From positions 137,501 through 201,500 of the forward strand of contig JAMWET010002878.1 of assembly GCA_024036415.1 (NCBI GenBank): DNA of 64,000 bases. Direction: 5' to 3'. Made by a program: the position numbers and the translations under genes. Origin of the DNA: Prochilodus magdalenae (taxonomy: Eukaryota; Chordata; Actinopteri; Characiformes; Prochilodontidae). The number at the start of each line of letters is the position of its first letter. The stretch's first letter is position 1. This document shows positions 46,440 to 59,868 of the stretch, piece after piece. The notes under the pieces were generated by a model. It saw only the letters and a list, made by a program, of their open reading frames with translations, did not search any database and was not told the DNA's origin.

Positions 46440-48713
46440 TAAAATAAAAAGAAAAAAGAAATGATCATGCTAATATTTTATTTTTATTTATGTACAGGAT
46501 GGCAACAGACTTCTAGCAAACAAATATGCTGTACAATACTGTGCAAAAGTCTGATATTGTCCATTAATTATTTTATTAAGCATAAAATAAATAACTTAAT
46601 AATGCCACTCAATGCAGATTTTTTTTTTCAGGCTACAGCTTAAAATTTGTAATTTTCTACAACTTGGTTTAATCCTACTCTTCCTCTATTCCGTACTTGG
46701 ATCGCCAATATTTAGTTTTCCAAAAATAAATCTCCATACTTTCATAGTTCAATCTTAGAAGGTTGCATTTTCTACTTCTTACTATCCAGATTCAAGATTC
46801 TGAATAAGTACTGAATAAGATATGTAGATATGTATGCACATAAATTAAGAAAATGTACAATATATGCAATATAAGTCTGAAAGGTATAGAAGCAGAACAT
46901 GCCATATGCAGTGCCAGTGCAAATAAACAACAGGACTATCTATGTAGGGCTGAAAGATCCATCTTTTTTTTTTACAGCACAATCCCATTTTAAGAGAGTG
47001 CAACTTTCAAATCCCAAGCTTTAGATTTATATTTATTACGATATATAGTGTCAATTAACTTTTATGAAGTTTTATTTTCGGAGGATTTAAATTTAACCTA
47101 ATAACATAGAACTGCCTGTAGATACAACCATCAGTTAGACCATTCAGATGCAACCAAACCTGACATCACAACTTACTGGGGTAAAGTCTCAAGCCAGACA
47201 AAAGTAGATGATCTGGTCTTCTTGGCCAAAAAAATCATCAGCCGGGATTATTAAATATTAATGCAGTAAGGCTTTGGAAAGGCCAGTTTTGTTAACCATG
47301 TTCCTTTGACTTCCCGTCCTTATGTCAGTGGTTTATCTTATTTATTTATTTATTTGTTTGTTTGTTTATTTATTTGCCTTTTTTTTATTTTATTGTTTTT
47401 TTATTTATTTATTTATTTGTGTATCTGTTTATTTAATTTATTTTTTTATACATTTTATATATTTACTTACTTATACAAGAAATAACCCCTGAAATATTAT
47501 TTATTATTTATTTATTATAATAATTATTATTATTGACACTTTTAGTTTTAAATACACTAGCTGCTACCTTCTATCTGCTTTCTCTGTATTTTATTTTATT
47601 TTTATTTTATTTTATTTTCATTTTTACATATATTTTTATATATTTATGTATATTTTATTTATTTAAGTGCTGCTGTCTGGGTAAAACTGGGTCCTTGGGT
47701 ACCACAATTTCGTTCCACCCCATGTACCACATGTGATGCGAATGACAATAAAGTCTCCTTGAATCCTTGAATGTTTTTATCTATTTTTTTTTTATTAGTG
47801 TATCTGTTTATTTTATTTATTTTTTATATACATTTTATATATTTACTTACTTATACAAAAAATAACTCCTGAAATTTCTATTTACATTTACATTTCTGGT
47901 ATGAATATACACTAGTAATGTAATAATTATAATAATAATGTAGTAATATTTAACATGAAGTAATACATTAACCATGGCTACAATGCTTAACTAATGCAAA
48001 CTTACCATTACTAAGTCATTCTTAATGTATTCCTTCATTTTTACTAACACAAACAGAGAATTTCTGCCAATTCTTCCAACATGTTAAAAGGCTGAAAAAT
48101 AAATAGGAGCTGTGCACTGGAATCATAAGAAGCTAATCTTCCAATCAGTCAATCAAACATTTTACCAGAGGTGCCTAAACTCGTATAACACTGTCTACCA
48201 ATTACCGCTACTCACTCACATGCCATGCTATGCTAGTTCAGGAGTAACATTAAAGCTCCCCGTTCTCAAATCACTCACTGTTCAGATATCTTGTGTTCTC
48301 CCTGTTCACAGACCGATCAGATATAGTTGGCTACCTAGCCGTACTTCAGACGAATCGCTGGTTACCTCATGCAAAATTCATAGGACAAGCTGAAAATAAA
48401 GTTGCCAGGCGCGCATACTGTATGCAAGGCGCACGGCCCTGAATAAGACATCAGCCAGCAGTCATAACACAGCGGATCGGTTACACATCCAATGGAAAAA
48501 GATACGTTAGAATGCTGCTGCCTCTTCAGTTCACAGATAGTTGCACATTAACCTGATTACAGAGGGAAATCTGTTCTGAGGACAATGGGTAGAGATTTCA
48601 CTTTAAACAGTCTTAACAGTGAGGTCAGACACAAGCCTGCGCGCCTGCCGTTAAACAGAAGCAGCGCTGCTGGGTTCTGCCGGTCTGTACCCGAGTGGTC
48701 TGCGTGAACTTAC
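46440..48713. other. Intron 3: AT-rich, LINE tails
   Basis: TTTA-type repeats at about 47335-47480 and 47590-47660. A LINE-like tail (GAATGACAATAAAGTCTCCT, then TGAATCC) lies at about 47738-47766. A lone Tc1-like end lies near 46533. No exon seen. Confidence 0.5.
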
Positions 48714-48864
48714 CCCCGGGACGAAGGTGAGGATGTTGTATTTCTGGTTCTTGATGGCGTTCTTCGGGTACTTCTCCTCGCATTTCTCCGGGTGGCCTAG
48801 CCACACCGTCCGAGCCTTCAGCTCTTTCTTTCTCCGGCAGGTGTGAGCCAGGCATTCACAGCAA
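48714..48864 (-). CDS. ATP9B: ATP9B exon 3, pre-M1 cytosolic segment
   Basis: Codes residues 85-135, including [19 protein letters not shown] and IKNQKYN, which are near-invariant in ATP9 proteins. The CC-E-C stretch at its start is Cys-rich, as in the mammalian protein (CCGWL...C). Acceptor gatcacag, donor GTAAGT (perfect). Ends in phase 0 after TFVPG, just before M1. Confidence 0.95.
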
Positions 48865-49035
48865 CTGTGATCACGGTGAGGAAAAAGAAATGGTGTTTCT
48901 TTTTAAAAATAAAAATCAAATCTTCTACTGAACACTCTGGAAATCAGTTTCCATTTAGTAAACATGTGAAACATCAGGAGAAACAACACTTTCACTATAT
49001 TAACTGAGTAGAGTGGTTTTATTAAAGATCAAAGG

Positions 49036-49350
49036 AGAAAGACAGACAGACAGACAGAGTTAAAGATATAGACAGAGTTATAGACAGACAGACAGACAGA
49101 CAGATGGATAGATGGTTAGATGGTTAGATGGTTAGATGGTAGACGGATAGATAGACAAATACACAGACAGACAGTCAGACAGACAGTCAGACAGACAGAC
49201 AGACAGACAGACAGAGTCATAGACATACAAAGATATAGACAGAGTTATAGATAGACAGACAGACAGATGACAGACAGACAGATTGATAGATGGGTAGATG
49301 GTTAGATGGTTAGATGGTAGACGGATAGATAGACAAATACACAGACAGGC

Positions 49351-49394
<44 letters not shown>

Positions 49395-49586
49395 TGATAG
49401 ATGATAGATGATAGATGATAGATGATAGATGATAGATGATAGATGATAGATGGATAGATGGATAGATGGATAGATAGACAAATACACAGACAGCCAGATA
49501 GATAGACAGACAGACACGCAGACAGACAGAGTAGAATGACAGAGCTATAGACAGAGAGTGACAGGCAGACAGTGACACAGACAGAC

Positions 49587-49627
<41 letters not shown>

Positions 49628-49855
49628 GGGTAGATGATAGATGAATAGACAAATAGACAAATACACAGACAGACAGAGTAGAAAGACAGAGCTGTAGACA
49701 GACAGAGAGTGACAGACAGACAGAGTGACACAGACAGACAGACTAGAAAGACAGAGTAACAGACAGACAGACAGAGTAGCAAGACAGACAAATAGAGTAG
49801 AAAGACAGAGTTATAGACAGACAGATAGATGGATGGATAGATGGATAAATACACG

Positions 49856-49913
<58 letters not shown>

Positions 49914-49920
49914 TTGATAG
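49036..49920 (+). repeat. GACA/GATA compound microsatellite
   Basis: GACA runs mixed with GATA and GATG runs, partly organised in a higher-order repeat of about 180-190 bp (GGATAGATAGACAAATACAC recurs at about 49144, 49323, 49470). Long frames on the minus strand ([10 protein letters not shown] type) are by-products. Confidence 0.95.
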
Positions 49921-51620
49921 AAATACTGATAGATCAGCATTTATGACAGTTTTAAGAAGATTTTGGCCTCAATGTAATCTTTTAAAATCTGTTAATGGTG
50001 CAATACAGACCCCAAAGAAAAGGATTTCATTGCTGTTACTTCACTGATAATGATTGTAAGTGTACGAACGCTTTTAGGACGAGTGATTTTAGGAGTTAAC
50101 TTTGAAGCAGCAGTCTTTTTCATCATCTCCAAAATGACAACTTTATGGGACAAGGGAATCCTTCTAGGCACCTTCAGAGGACCTCCACTGGTTCCTTCTC
50201 TGAATGAGAGCATGAACACAATTTGAGTATTTGGAGTATAATTATTGAAAGATTTCTGGAATTTCCCTCGTAACAGGAAGAGGTGGTGCTCGCCACTGAG
50301 GCGCGTAAGACAGAGCACAAGAGAAGAGAACTCACGCCTCACCGTGTACAGGGGTCCCTTTAACGCTAACGACGGCGAACAACACTAATCTAGAAGCCCC
50401 TCTTAGGTTCCCCACCGGCTGTTCAGCAATGCCGAGCACAGCTGCGGCGCTCGACTTCCACTTCTCACTTTGGAGGTCAAACAGCGAGCTACGGGCTCCG
50501 TTTGTTGACTTTTATATCTGTTTTACATTCTACCTGAAGTGCGCTACACGCTCTCGCGCTGCCGGAGAGGAGAGCCGGGCCTTTGGATAGTGTACACAGT
50601 CATGCTGATTGGTTTGGCTGGCATTAAAACAAATTACATACACCCCGAAAAAAACCCAATAATATTTGTGTTGGCCTATCTGCCCTCTGTCTGTAAGTGC
50701 CAGCGCCCTGATTCATAAGAGAGATTATTTGCTCAAATGAACGTTGTTTAAATAAGTGGCCCGTTTGAATAAGCGGAATCATTCTGCATGAATTATTTGT
50801 TCCTTTCATAATCCTTTGCCTAAGCACACAGAAAATTACTGGAAAGCATCAAACTGGTCAGCTGTGCGAAATCCGATTTGTTCATTAAGGAAAAAATCAA
50901 TACGCGGCTTACAACTGAGATGCATCGCCGATAAACGAGCGAGAGTGTACGGGGTCAATCGCGCGCCGTCATCCACGTCTCTTTCAGTTCCGTAATATTC
51001 AAAAATGAGCCAGAATCAATATTTCGATATTTCAATAACGTAAAGTGGGCTAAAGGAGGAACCTGGGCGCTGAAACTCGGTCACGGCACACGACCAGAGT
51101 CTCTTTTGGCCGTTGATGCGCAACTAGGAGCTCGACCAAAAACACGACCTCAGCTTCTGTGTATGTACTTCATGCACAGTTACCAGAGCGTTAGAGAGCT
51201 TCACAGCAGAGCTGGCACAGGCTTTATCTCCCTCGTTCTCATATACACCCACACAGGTGAGCATACAGGTCTGCGCCACATGCACCAACAGTGTAGGGAG
51301 AGGGATCTACGCCCTAAAGGTTCCAGCATTCTGTCAAGCATGGTTTCAGCAGCACTTCAGTCACAAACTAGTATCTAGAACTTATAAAGCAGAAGACTGC
51401 ACCATGCAGAGGCAAAGTTTCCTTCTGGCTTATTTCCTTATCAATGAAAATTAGTCTTTTATGATTTTGGGGTAATTCCATGGTTTGTGGGAATTCAGAC
51501 TGGTTTCCAGAGCAACGGTATATACGAATGTGTGAAGCTGTTATGGAATGATGCAATGTTTTTAATATCCTTCAGGCTAACATATGGACTGTTTCTTCAT
51601 ATAGACCTGTGGTAAAGGCT
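49921..51620. other. Intron 2 stretch, unassigned
   Basis: No ATP9B exon. A 116-aa minus-strand frame (49992-50342) with a basic KKTAASKLTPKITRPKSV stretch resembles nothing I recognise. 50360-50600 and 50900-51060 are GC-richer. Confidence 0.4.
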
Positions 51621-51924
51621 GGTAATGTTTGTAGGAGAGAGGAGATTACTGCGTACTTGCACTGTATATATGGCTGACACCAGCCATCTTCTCTATTGCA
51701 CTGTCTATATGGCTGACATCAGTCGTCATCTTAATTTGCACAGCAAATGGTGTACCACTACCTCCATTACACAGACACTAAGGACTCTATTTTTATACTT
51801 TCATACTTTATAGTGTATCTTTGTCTCTACCTGTATCACTCTGTCTTGTGCTTCTCGTGTTACTCTCTCTGTGTACATCTGCTACTGGATGCCTTGAATT
51901 TCCCTCTGGGATCAATAAAGTATC
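51620..51924 (+). repeat. LINE 3' end leading into ATCT array
   Basis: Ends with GAATTTCCCTCTGGGATCAA then TAAAGTATCTATCT, the familiar 3' tail of a fish LINE. A short internal duplication (TGCACTGTATATATGGCTGA / TGCACTGTCTATATGGCTGA) is seen at about 51659 and 51698. Confidence 0.7.
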
Positions 51925-51940
51925 TATCTATCTCTGTTTC

Positions 51941-52011
<71 letters not shown>

Positions 52012-52151
52012 GTTTCTCTATCCATCTATCTATCTATCTATCTATCTGTTTCTCTATCCATCTATCTATCTATCTGTCTATCTATCTATCTATCTGTTTC
52101 TCTATCCATCTATCTATCTATCCATCTATCCATCTGTTTCTCTATCCATCC

Positions 52152-52207
<56 letters not shown>

Positions 52208-52385
52208 GTTTCTCTATCCATCTATCTGTTTCTCTATCCATCCATCTATCTATCCATCCATCTATCCATCCATCTATCTATCCATCCATCTATCCATCCA
52301 TCTATCCATCTATCCCTCTATCCATCTATCCCTCTATCCATCTATCCATCCATCCATCTGTTTCTCCATCCATCCATCACCCCAC

Positions 52386-52426
<41 letters not shown>

Positions 52427-52668
52427 CATCCATCAATCCATCCATCCATCCATCACCCCACCCATCCATCACCCCACCTATCTATCTATCTATCTATCCA
52501 TCCATCCATCCATCCATCCATCCATCCATCCATCCATCCGTTTCTCTATCCATCCATCCGTTTCTCTATCCATCCATCCATCCATCCATCCATCTACCTA
52601 CCTACCTACCTACCTATCTATCCATCCATCCATCCATCCATCCATCCATCCATCCATCCAACTATCTA
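51925..52668 (+). repeat. (ATCT)n/(ATCC)n microsatellite
   Basis: About 740 bp of ATCT, ATCC and CTGTTTCTCTATCC modules. ATCT dominates the left part, ATCC the right. It has evidently grown from the LINE tail at 51924. A smaller remnant follows at about 52760-52825. Confidence 0.95.
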
Positions 52669-52829
52669 TGACCACCAGAACATGAGAAACCACTTAGCCG
52701 CACGGACTGACCACCACACCATGACAGACTGCTAAGACATACGCACTGACCACCAGAAGATCTATCTATTTATCTACCTATCTCTCTATCTATCCATATA
52801 TCCACCTATCCATCTACCTACTGGCCAAA

Positions 52830-53595
52830 TTCTACATTTTGCCAAAGATTTGAATTTCCGTGCCTCCCTAGCAGAAACCTCTGTAGTTTTACTATGTTCT
52901 CTGTAAATGGTGTGTTTGTGGAGAACTCCAGCTATAAAAATATATATGGGAAATTCCCTATATAAACCATTACATGCTCCGAAATAGCTTGGAAGAACGT
53001 CCTGGCTTTTCTTGTAATGTTGTATATTGATTATTGAACAGTGAAAAAGAAGAGCTTCAAATTTAACACCAACCCCCTCCTCTAATCACATTTACAACTC
53101 AGTTACTAACGGGACTACAATTCGATCTGAGACCACTGTTATATATATGTTCATATATATTTCCCTGCTCTTGGATTTACTTAAGTTGCACACTGAGGTA
53201 AGTGCTAAATTACAGTCACCATCAGGTCTTTACACCCTGAATTGGTTTTTACAGGCTTGTACACACTGAAACCTTCATATCAATACCAGTGTTAGCGCTT
53301 ATTTAACCCTGAGAAGGCAGAAGAAGAATAAGGGCATTAATCGAGTAGCAACGGTGACCAAGCCATCACTTTCTATTAGCCAGTGTGACTCATAAGACTG
53401 AGACAAGCAGCACAAGGAGCTGAAGAGACACAGAGAGAAGCTGTAAGTGTGTGTGCACGTGTGGTTTAGCTCAAGGCTTAGCTTTAGCTCTCAGCTATGA
53501 GCATTCAAGTGAATGAGCGAACTGAGCAGGATGTGTTGTGTGTTGCTGTACAACTTCTTTCAAGACCTGCTGACATGTCAGCGCTAAGCTGCAAG
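52830..53595. other. Intron 2, proximal to exon 2 donor side
   Basis: Nothing recognised. Ordinary intron sequence. Confidence 0.5.
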
Positions 53596-53599
53596 CTAC

Positions 53600-53773
53600 C
53601 TTCCACACAGGACCTTCCAGCCTCCGCAGAGGAACCAGCCCAGGCCTCGGCGCCGCTGGTTGATTCTGGCTCTGGGCAACGTGTGGTAATCGCTCTCGTC
53701 ATTCTCAAACGCCTCCTCAGACATCATCAAGGGCATCTCGTCAAGATTCGAGGATTCGTCTTCGATCTGGTAC
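53600..53773 (-). CDS. ATP9B: ATP9B exon 2, acidic N-terminal tail
   Basis: Codes residues 27-84. The translation runs [20 protein letters not shown], then [15 protein letters not shown] and a WFLCGGWK stretch. This is the ATP9B-specific acidic tail, absent from ATP9A. Acceptor is ttctcag, donor GTAGCT. The exon enters and leaves in phase 2, so it could be skipped without a frameshift. Confidence 0.93.
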
Positions 53774-53779
53774 CTGAGA

Positions 53780-54600
53780 AGAACAGGTGGTCACGTGAGT
53801 GAACAACACAAACTCAACAGACCGGAACTACAGAGAATCAGTAGCTGGACTTCTACAGGAAGTTCTGGATCTTGGTAGTAACAGCCTGCCTGACTGGGAC
53901 AGTCCAAAAAAAAAAAATGATTAAGTGAAGTGATATTTATGTTCTCTCTTCACCTGCACACACGGGTGTATATTTTATTTATTGATTAATTAATTTATTT
54001 ATTTATATTATTTTATTTACTTATGTGTGGGGATTCTATCATTATCATTAATTATTTTTTATTATTTATTTTTTATGATTTTCTTTTTATTACTTCGTTA
54101 TTTATTCATTTATTGTTTTGGTTTGTTTTCTATTTTAATTATGTTTACATATTCGCTTTTACTATTATTCATTACTGACTTTATCTGTTTCATAGTTTTA
54201 ATTAGCAGCCCTGAATCATTTCTTCTGTTTCCTAGTTCATATTTCTCTGTTACAGTTTAGAATTAAGTTGTAATTTCTTTGCCGTATTGTTAATTAGTAT
54301 AAATTATTATTACTATAATTATTAACATTATTTATCCATTTCAATTCCTTCTTCTTTGTAAAATGCTCAGCTACATGAAAGTCAGTACATGGTTTAATGT
54401 ACTCTAAATAATCCCAGTCTGAATAGGGGATGACTGATCAATTGAAGCATTATTATTTATTATTATCATTATTATTATTATTATTATTATTAACTATTTG
54501 AATAACACAAAGTAACAGAAAAGCATTCTGCCAGGTCTTCCCGCTGGCTCCTGCTGCTGTCACTGGTGCCCAAACCCTACATGCTGACAGCAGCCCCCAA
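53780..54600. other. Intron 1 AT-rich stretch
   Basis: T/A-rich with a TTA microsatellite (about 54453-54491). No gene seen. Confidence 0.5.
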
Positions 54601-55965
54601 AACCAACCTCATACTGTCATAGGAAGTATCACACAGGACCGTTCCGAGGGATCCTTCCCAATCTGGCAACCAGGTTTAAACACGTCAGCATGGTTTAATA
54701 AGCAGAGCACCATTAAAAAAAAGATGGTTCGTCTAAGGTTCTTTAGTGAAGGCAGTGGTTCTACATAGGACCATGAACACTCAAAGAAGCATCTGCATGC
54801 ATAAATGGTTCTCTGCATGGAGAAATGGTTCTCCAGATTGATGGAGCAGTTGTTGTATGTGGTTCTACGGTATGTAAAATCATTTTGAAATGGGTCTATA
54901 TAAAAAATATAGCACCAATGAGGGTTCTTCTGTTACAAACTTGATAAAAGCTAGGCCCTGTTACAGAACCCTTTGCCATTGTTACAGAACCCTTTGCTAT
55001 TGTTACAGAACCCTTTGCCATTGTAACAGAACCCTTTGCCATTGTTACAGAACCCTTTGCCATTGTTACAGAACCCTTTGCCATTGTTACAGAACCCTTT
55101 GCTATTGTTACAGAACCCTTTGCCATTGTAACAGAACCCTTTGCCATTGTAATAGAACCCTTTGCTATTGTTACAGAACCCTTTGCCATTGTTACAGAAC
55201 CCTTTGCCATTGTTACAGAAACCTTTTCCATTGTTACAGAACCCTTTGCTATTGTAACAGGACCGTTTGCCATTGTTACAGAAACCTTTGCCATTGTTAT
55301 AGAACCCTTTGCCATTGTAACAGAACCGTTTGTCATTGTTACAGAACACTTTACCATTGTTACAGAACACTTTACCATTGTTACAGAACCCTTTGCTATT
55401 GTTACAGAACCTTTTGCCATGTTACAGAACCCTTTGCTATTGTTACAGAACCCTTTGCCATTGTTACAGGACCCTTTGCCATTGTAACAGGACCCTTTGC
55501 CATTGTAACAGGACCCTTTTGCCATTGTAACAGAACACTTTACCATTGTTACAGAACCCTCTGCTATTATTACAGAACCCTTTGCCATTGTTACAGAACC
55601 CTTTGCTATTATTTCAGAACCTTTTTCCATTGTTACAGAACCCTTTGCTATTGTTACAGAACCCTATGCCATTGGTACAGAACCCTTTGCCATTGGTACA
55701 GAACACTTTGCCATTGGTACAGAACCCTTTGCCATTGTAAAAGACCACTTTTAAGTGCATTATAGAACCACATTCTTAAAGCCCCTACAGAGAACCATAT
55801 ACAACACATCTTCAAACAAGCTAAAGAACCATCTCACCATGCAAAGAAAACCTGCAAATTGTTTTCTGTCTTTCCTATAGAACCCTTTAAAAACCATCTT
55901 TTTAGACTGTACTCTTTCTAACATGTATCTGTGTGCAGAACCTTTTCTGACAAAACAGTTCATTC
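54600..55965 (+). repeat. AGAACC-type repeat with 21-bp minisatellite
   Basis: At 54950-55745 a 21-bp unit, AGAACCCTTTGCCATTGTTA plus C, repeats about 38 times with small changes. The flanks (54710-54880 and 55750-55960) are rich in GGTTCT and AGAACCAT motifs, a known style of fish repeat. 21 is a multiple of three, so frames stay open on both strands (CYRTLCH repeats; GKGSVTMA repeats). Confidence 0.9.
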
Positions 55966-56474
55966 CAGTACATCATTGGACTGAGGAACAGAGAACCCTG
56001 AGCTTTACAAGTTCTCCACCTATCAGCCCTGCAGAGAAATAAAAAAGAACAACGAAAGAAAGAAAAGCTCAAGCGTTAATTTGAGAGCACTTTGCACGCT
56101 CACACACACACTCCAGCGCTGTGTGGCAGAAAGCTATTGTGACACACTGAGACAGGCCGAGTCTCCTGAGGATATCAGGTTCCAGCCGCACATCAGCCCA
56201 CCGATTAGAGCATCGCCTCCACTTAAGCTCTATATTGCTGTCCTCTCTCGGAGCAGACCGACTCTGAATTTAATTCAGGCAATTAGATAACTGCCACGGC
56301 CGAGTTCTGTGGGGTACTACAGACCACCAGTGTAGTGAGACCGGACAGATCAGCCAGTCAAATCAATCAAAATACCCTAAATGGTTCATCAACATCTGCT
56401 CCGGAAAACTGAAGTCCAGTTCAGTTCAGTTAACGGCTGTACTTTGTAGGTCAGAACATGTTAATGGATAAGTG

Positions 56475-58400
56475 AAACCCTATCCCCTACATCTACACTA
56501 AACCCCTACCTCCTACATCTACACTAAACACTAACCCCTACCCTCTACATCTACACTAAACACTAACCCCTACCCTCTACATCTACACTAAACACTAAGC
56601 CCTACATCTACACTAAACACTAAACACTAAACCTCTACATCTACACTAACACCTACATCTACACTAAACACTAACCCCTACCCTCTACATCTACACTAAA
56701 CACTAACCCCTACCCTCTACATCTACACTAAACACTAATCCCTACCCTCTACATCTACACTAAACACTAAACCTCTACATCTACACTAAACCCCTAACCC
56801 CTACACCAAACCCATAACCCCTACATCTACACTAAACCCTAAACACTAACCCCTACCCCCTACATCTACACTAAACACTAATCCTTACCCTCTACATCTA
56901 CACTAAACCCCTACCCCCTACGTCTACACTAAACACTAATCCTTACATTTACACTAAACCCCTACATCTACACTAAACCCTAACCCCTACACCAAACCCC
57001 TAACCCCTACATCTACACTAAACCCTAAACACTAACCCCTACCCCTACATCTACACTAAACCCCTAACCCCTACATCTACACTAAACCCCTAACCCCTAC
57101 ATTTACACTAAACCCCTACATCTACACTAAACCCTAACCCCTACACCAAACCCCTAACCCCTACATCTACACTAAACCCTAAACACTAACCCCTACCCCT
57201 ACATCTACACTAAACACTAATCCTTACCCTCTACATCTACACTAAACCCCTAACCCCTACATCTACACTAAACCCCTAACCCCTACATCTACACTAACCC
57301 CTACCCCCTACATCTACACTAAACACTAACCCCTACCCTCTACATCTACACTAAACACTAAACCTCTACATCTACACTAAATCCCTAACCCCTACATCTA
57401 CACTAAACCCTAAACACTAACCCCTACCCCCTACATCTACACTAAACACTAATCCTTACCCTCTACATCTACACTAAACCCCTACCCCCTACATCTACAC
57501 TAAACACTAATCCTTACCCTCTACATCTACACTAAACCCCTAACCCCTACATCTACACTAAACCTCTACATCTACACTAAACCCCTAACCCCTACATCTA
57601 CACTAAACCCCTAACCCCTACATTTACACTAAACCCCTACATCTACACTAAACCCTAACCCCTACACCAAACCCCTAACCCCTACATCTACACTAAACCC
57701 TAAACACTAACCCCTACCCCTACATCTACACTAAACACTAATCCTTACCCTCTACATCTACACTAAACCCCTAACCCCTACATCTACACTAAACCCCTAA
57801 CCCCTACATCTACACTAAACCCCTAACCCCTACATCTACACTAAACCCTAAACCTCTACATCTACACTAAACCCCTAACCTCTACATTCGCACTAAAGCA
57901 TAACCCCTACATTTACACTAAACCCCTAACCCCTACACTAAACCTCTTAACACCTACATTTACACTAAACCTCTAACACCTCCATCTACACTAAACCCTA
58001 AACCTCTACATCTACACTAAACCCCTAACCTCTACATTCGCACTAAAGCATAACCCCTACATTTACACTAAACCCCTAACCCCTACATTTACACTAAACC
58101 CCTAACCCCTACATTTACACTAAACCCCTAACCCCTACATTTACACTAAACCCCTAACCCCTACATTTACACTAAACCCCTACATTTACACTAAACCCCT
58201 AACCCCTACATTTACACTAAACCCCTAACCCCTACATTTACACTAAACCCCTACATTTACACTAAACCCCTAACCCCTACATTTACACTAAACCCCTAAT
58301 CCCCACTTTTACTACTTCTACATCTACACTACACCCTAACCCCTACTTTTACAATAACCCCCTAGCTCCTATATGTACACTAAAGCCTAACCCTGTGCCT
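56475..58400 (+). repeat. Telomere-like minisatellite in intron 1
   Basis: About 1.9 kb of ACACTAAACCCCTAACCCC then TACATCT units (26-bp core, with 13-40-bp variants). Higher-order blocks recur, e.g. the TACACCAAACCCCTAACCCC-containing block near 56795, 56980, 57140 and 57660. It shares its core with the intron 11 array. The minus (RNA) strand is G-rich. Confidence 0.95.
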
Positions 58401-59355
58401 CATGGCCATATGTAAGCAGTTAGATCACACTATTTGGAAGTGAACATCAGTTTGGAAATACAGATAATATGCAAATAAGCTCCAACTGTCTTTACCGGAG
58501 CAATCATTACGGCAACATTTGATAAGGTTTCGGTAGCATTACGGCAGCTCTAGCGGTGAAAAGGCTGAATATCCAGTTGTCCACGTGTCTTAGTAAAAAA
58601 TAAACACAATCAAAGTATAAAGCCACTTAAAACACATTAACGTATTGATCTAAAGTCCACCAGGCATGCGTTTTCAACTCGTTTACATAAAAACAGTGAG
58701 AAAAGGCACCTACCGCATGTGCTCTGTTATTTCACTGCAACAAATGAAAGACATAGGAACACTCTTAATGTCCAACAGCAGCTAAAGGGGAAGCTGGGTA
58801 CGGCTACATGAGCAGTTATCAGATTATCTGTTTCTATAATTAATCACAAACAATCACAATTCACAGCAGGCTCTTCCTAAAAGCATGATACTACAGAGTT
58901 TAGGCCAAAGACAGAAAGTCCCAAAGCGCAAAATCAGGTACAGCTCAGGGTGGGAGACCAACACCAGGGTACGTACAGGCGTTTTCATGGTACACAGTAC
59001 AGACTCACAGTGGATCAGCAGTGCCACATTAAATATATAAAATTATATTTTTGTAATTTTAGGCAGCATTTATTTTAACTAGGGATGCATCGAATGTTTG
59101 GCTGAACAAGGCCGAACAACGAGGTTTATAATGATGCTGTTACCTTTATCTAGTTCCTGGATATAGATGGGAAACAGAGGGGAACTTCCTTCCAGAGAAG
59201 GAACAGAGGGGAACGTCTTTCTCTTCTCTGTCTAGAGCTAGCACCATCTGCTAAGGGGTTATTCCCACTTTAACGCCTTATAACACCCTGCGAGTCACAC
59301 ACGCTAACGCCTCCTAGCTTCAATTCAGCTTCAGTTTACTTGGAAAGCCAAGACA
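58400..59355. other. Intron 1 stretch without recognised features
   Basis: No gene or element recognised. Confidence 0.45.
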
Positions 59356-59359
59356 AAAA

Positions 59360-59660
59360 TACATCCCAGACAGCTGTTTTGGGCCAACTCTGGCCCACAT
59401 TCCCAATGTTTCTCTAGCCCACTTGCCAGATGGGTTGACGACACTTGGGTGGACCGCTATCGGTAGCAAGATGACTGTCAGAGGTAGGCAGCTCTGGTGT
59501 GTCTGTACCAGAAGGGGACCAGGTCTGTTTTGGGACAGGTGGGCCAAATGCTGGTTGTAAATATGTGGGCCACCTTTGGCTCACAGCAGGTTGCCAGTGC
59601 TGACAGTGGGCCAGAAGTGCCCTGTCTCTGCCAGATGTGGCCCACATCCGCTTGCTATCT
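59360..59660. repeat. Dispersed GGCCCA/TGGGCC-rich repeat
   Basis: TGGCCCACA, GTGGGCCA and CAGATG(T)GG(C)CCA motifs recur in both orientations, giving several short inverted pairs. A known style of fish interspersed repeat. No coding content. Confidence 0.45.
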
Positions 59661-59868
59661 GTGATTTAGCCTATTTCATTTATGCACTGTTAGGTGTGAT
59701 GGCTGTAAAGCAGCAGAAGGTGAGACACCAGCTAGCCCGGCTAACATTAGCAACAGCTTATTGAAAATAGCCAGATTTCTCAAATAATAGCCTCTATCAC
59801 CAAACCGAACTGTTGCACACCAAACTTGTTTAATCACACTGACCCGCACTGACCACACACTCCTCATC

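Noticed and set aside
51747..52735. Two 300-codon frames of YLSI/HPSI repeats
   Set aside because: ATCT/ATCC microsatellite; three plus frames give the same low-complexity peptide.
54890..55765. Cys/Tyr-rich 291-codon frame, possibly a secreted Cys-rich protein
   Set aside because: Product of a 21-bp minisatellite; the opposite strand is also open, and it has no signal peptide or start context.
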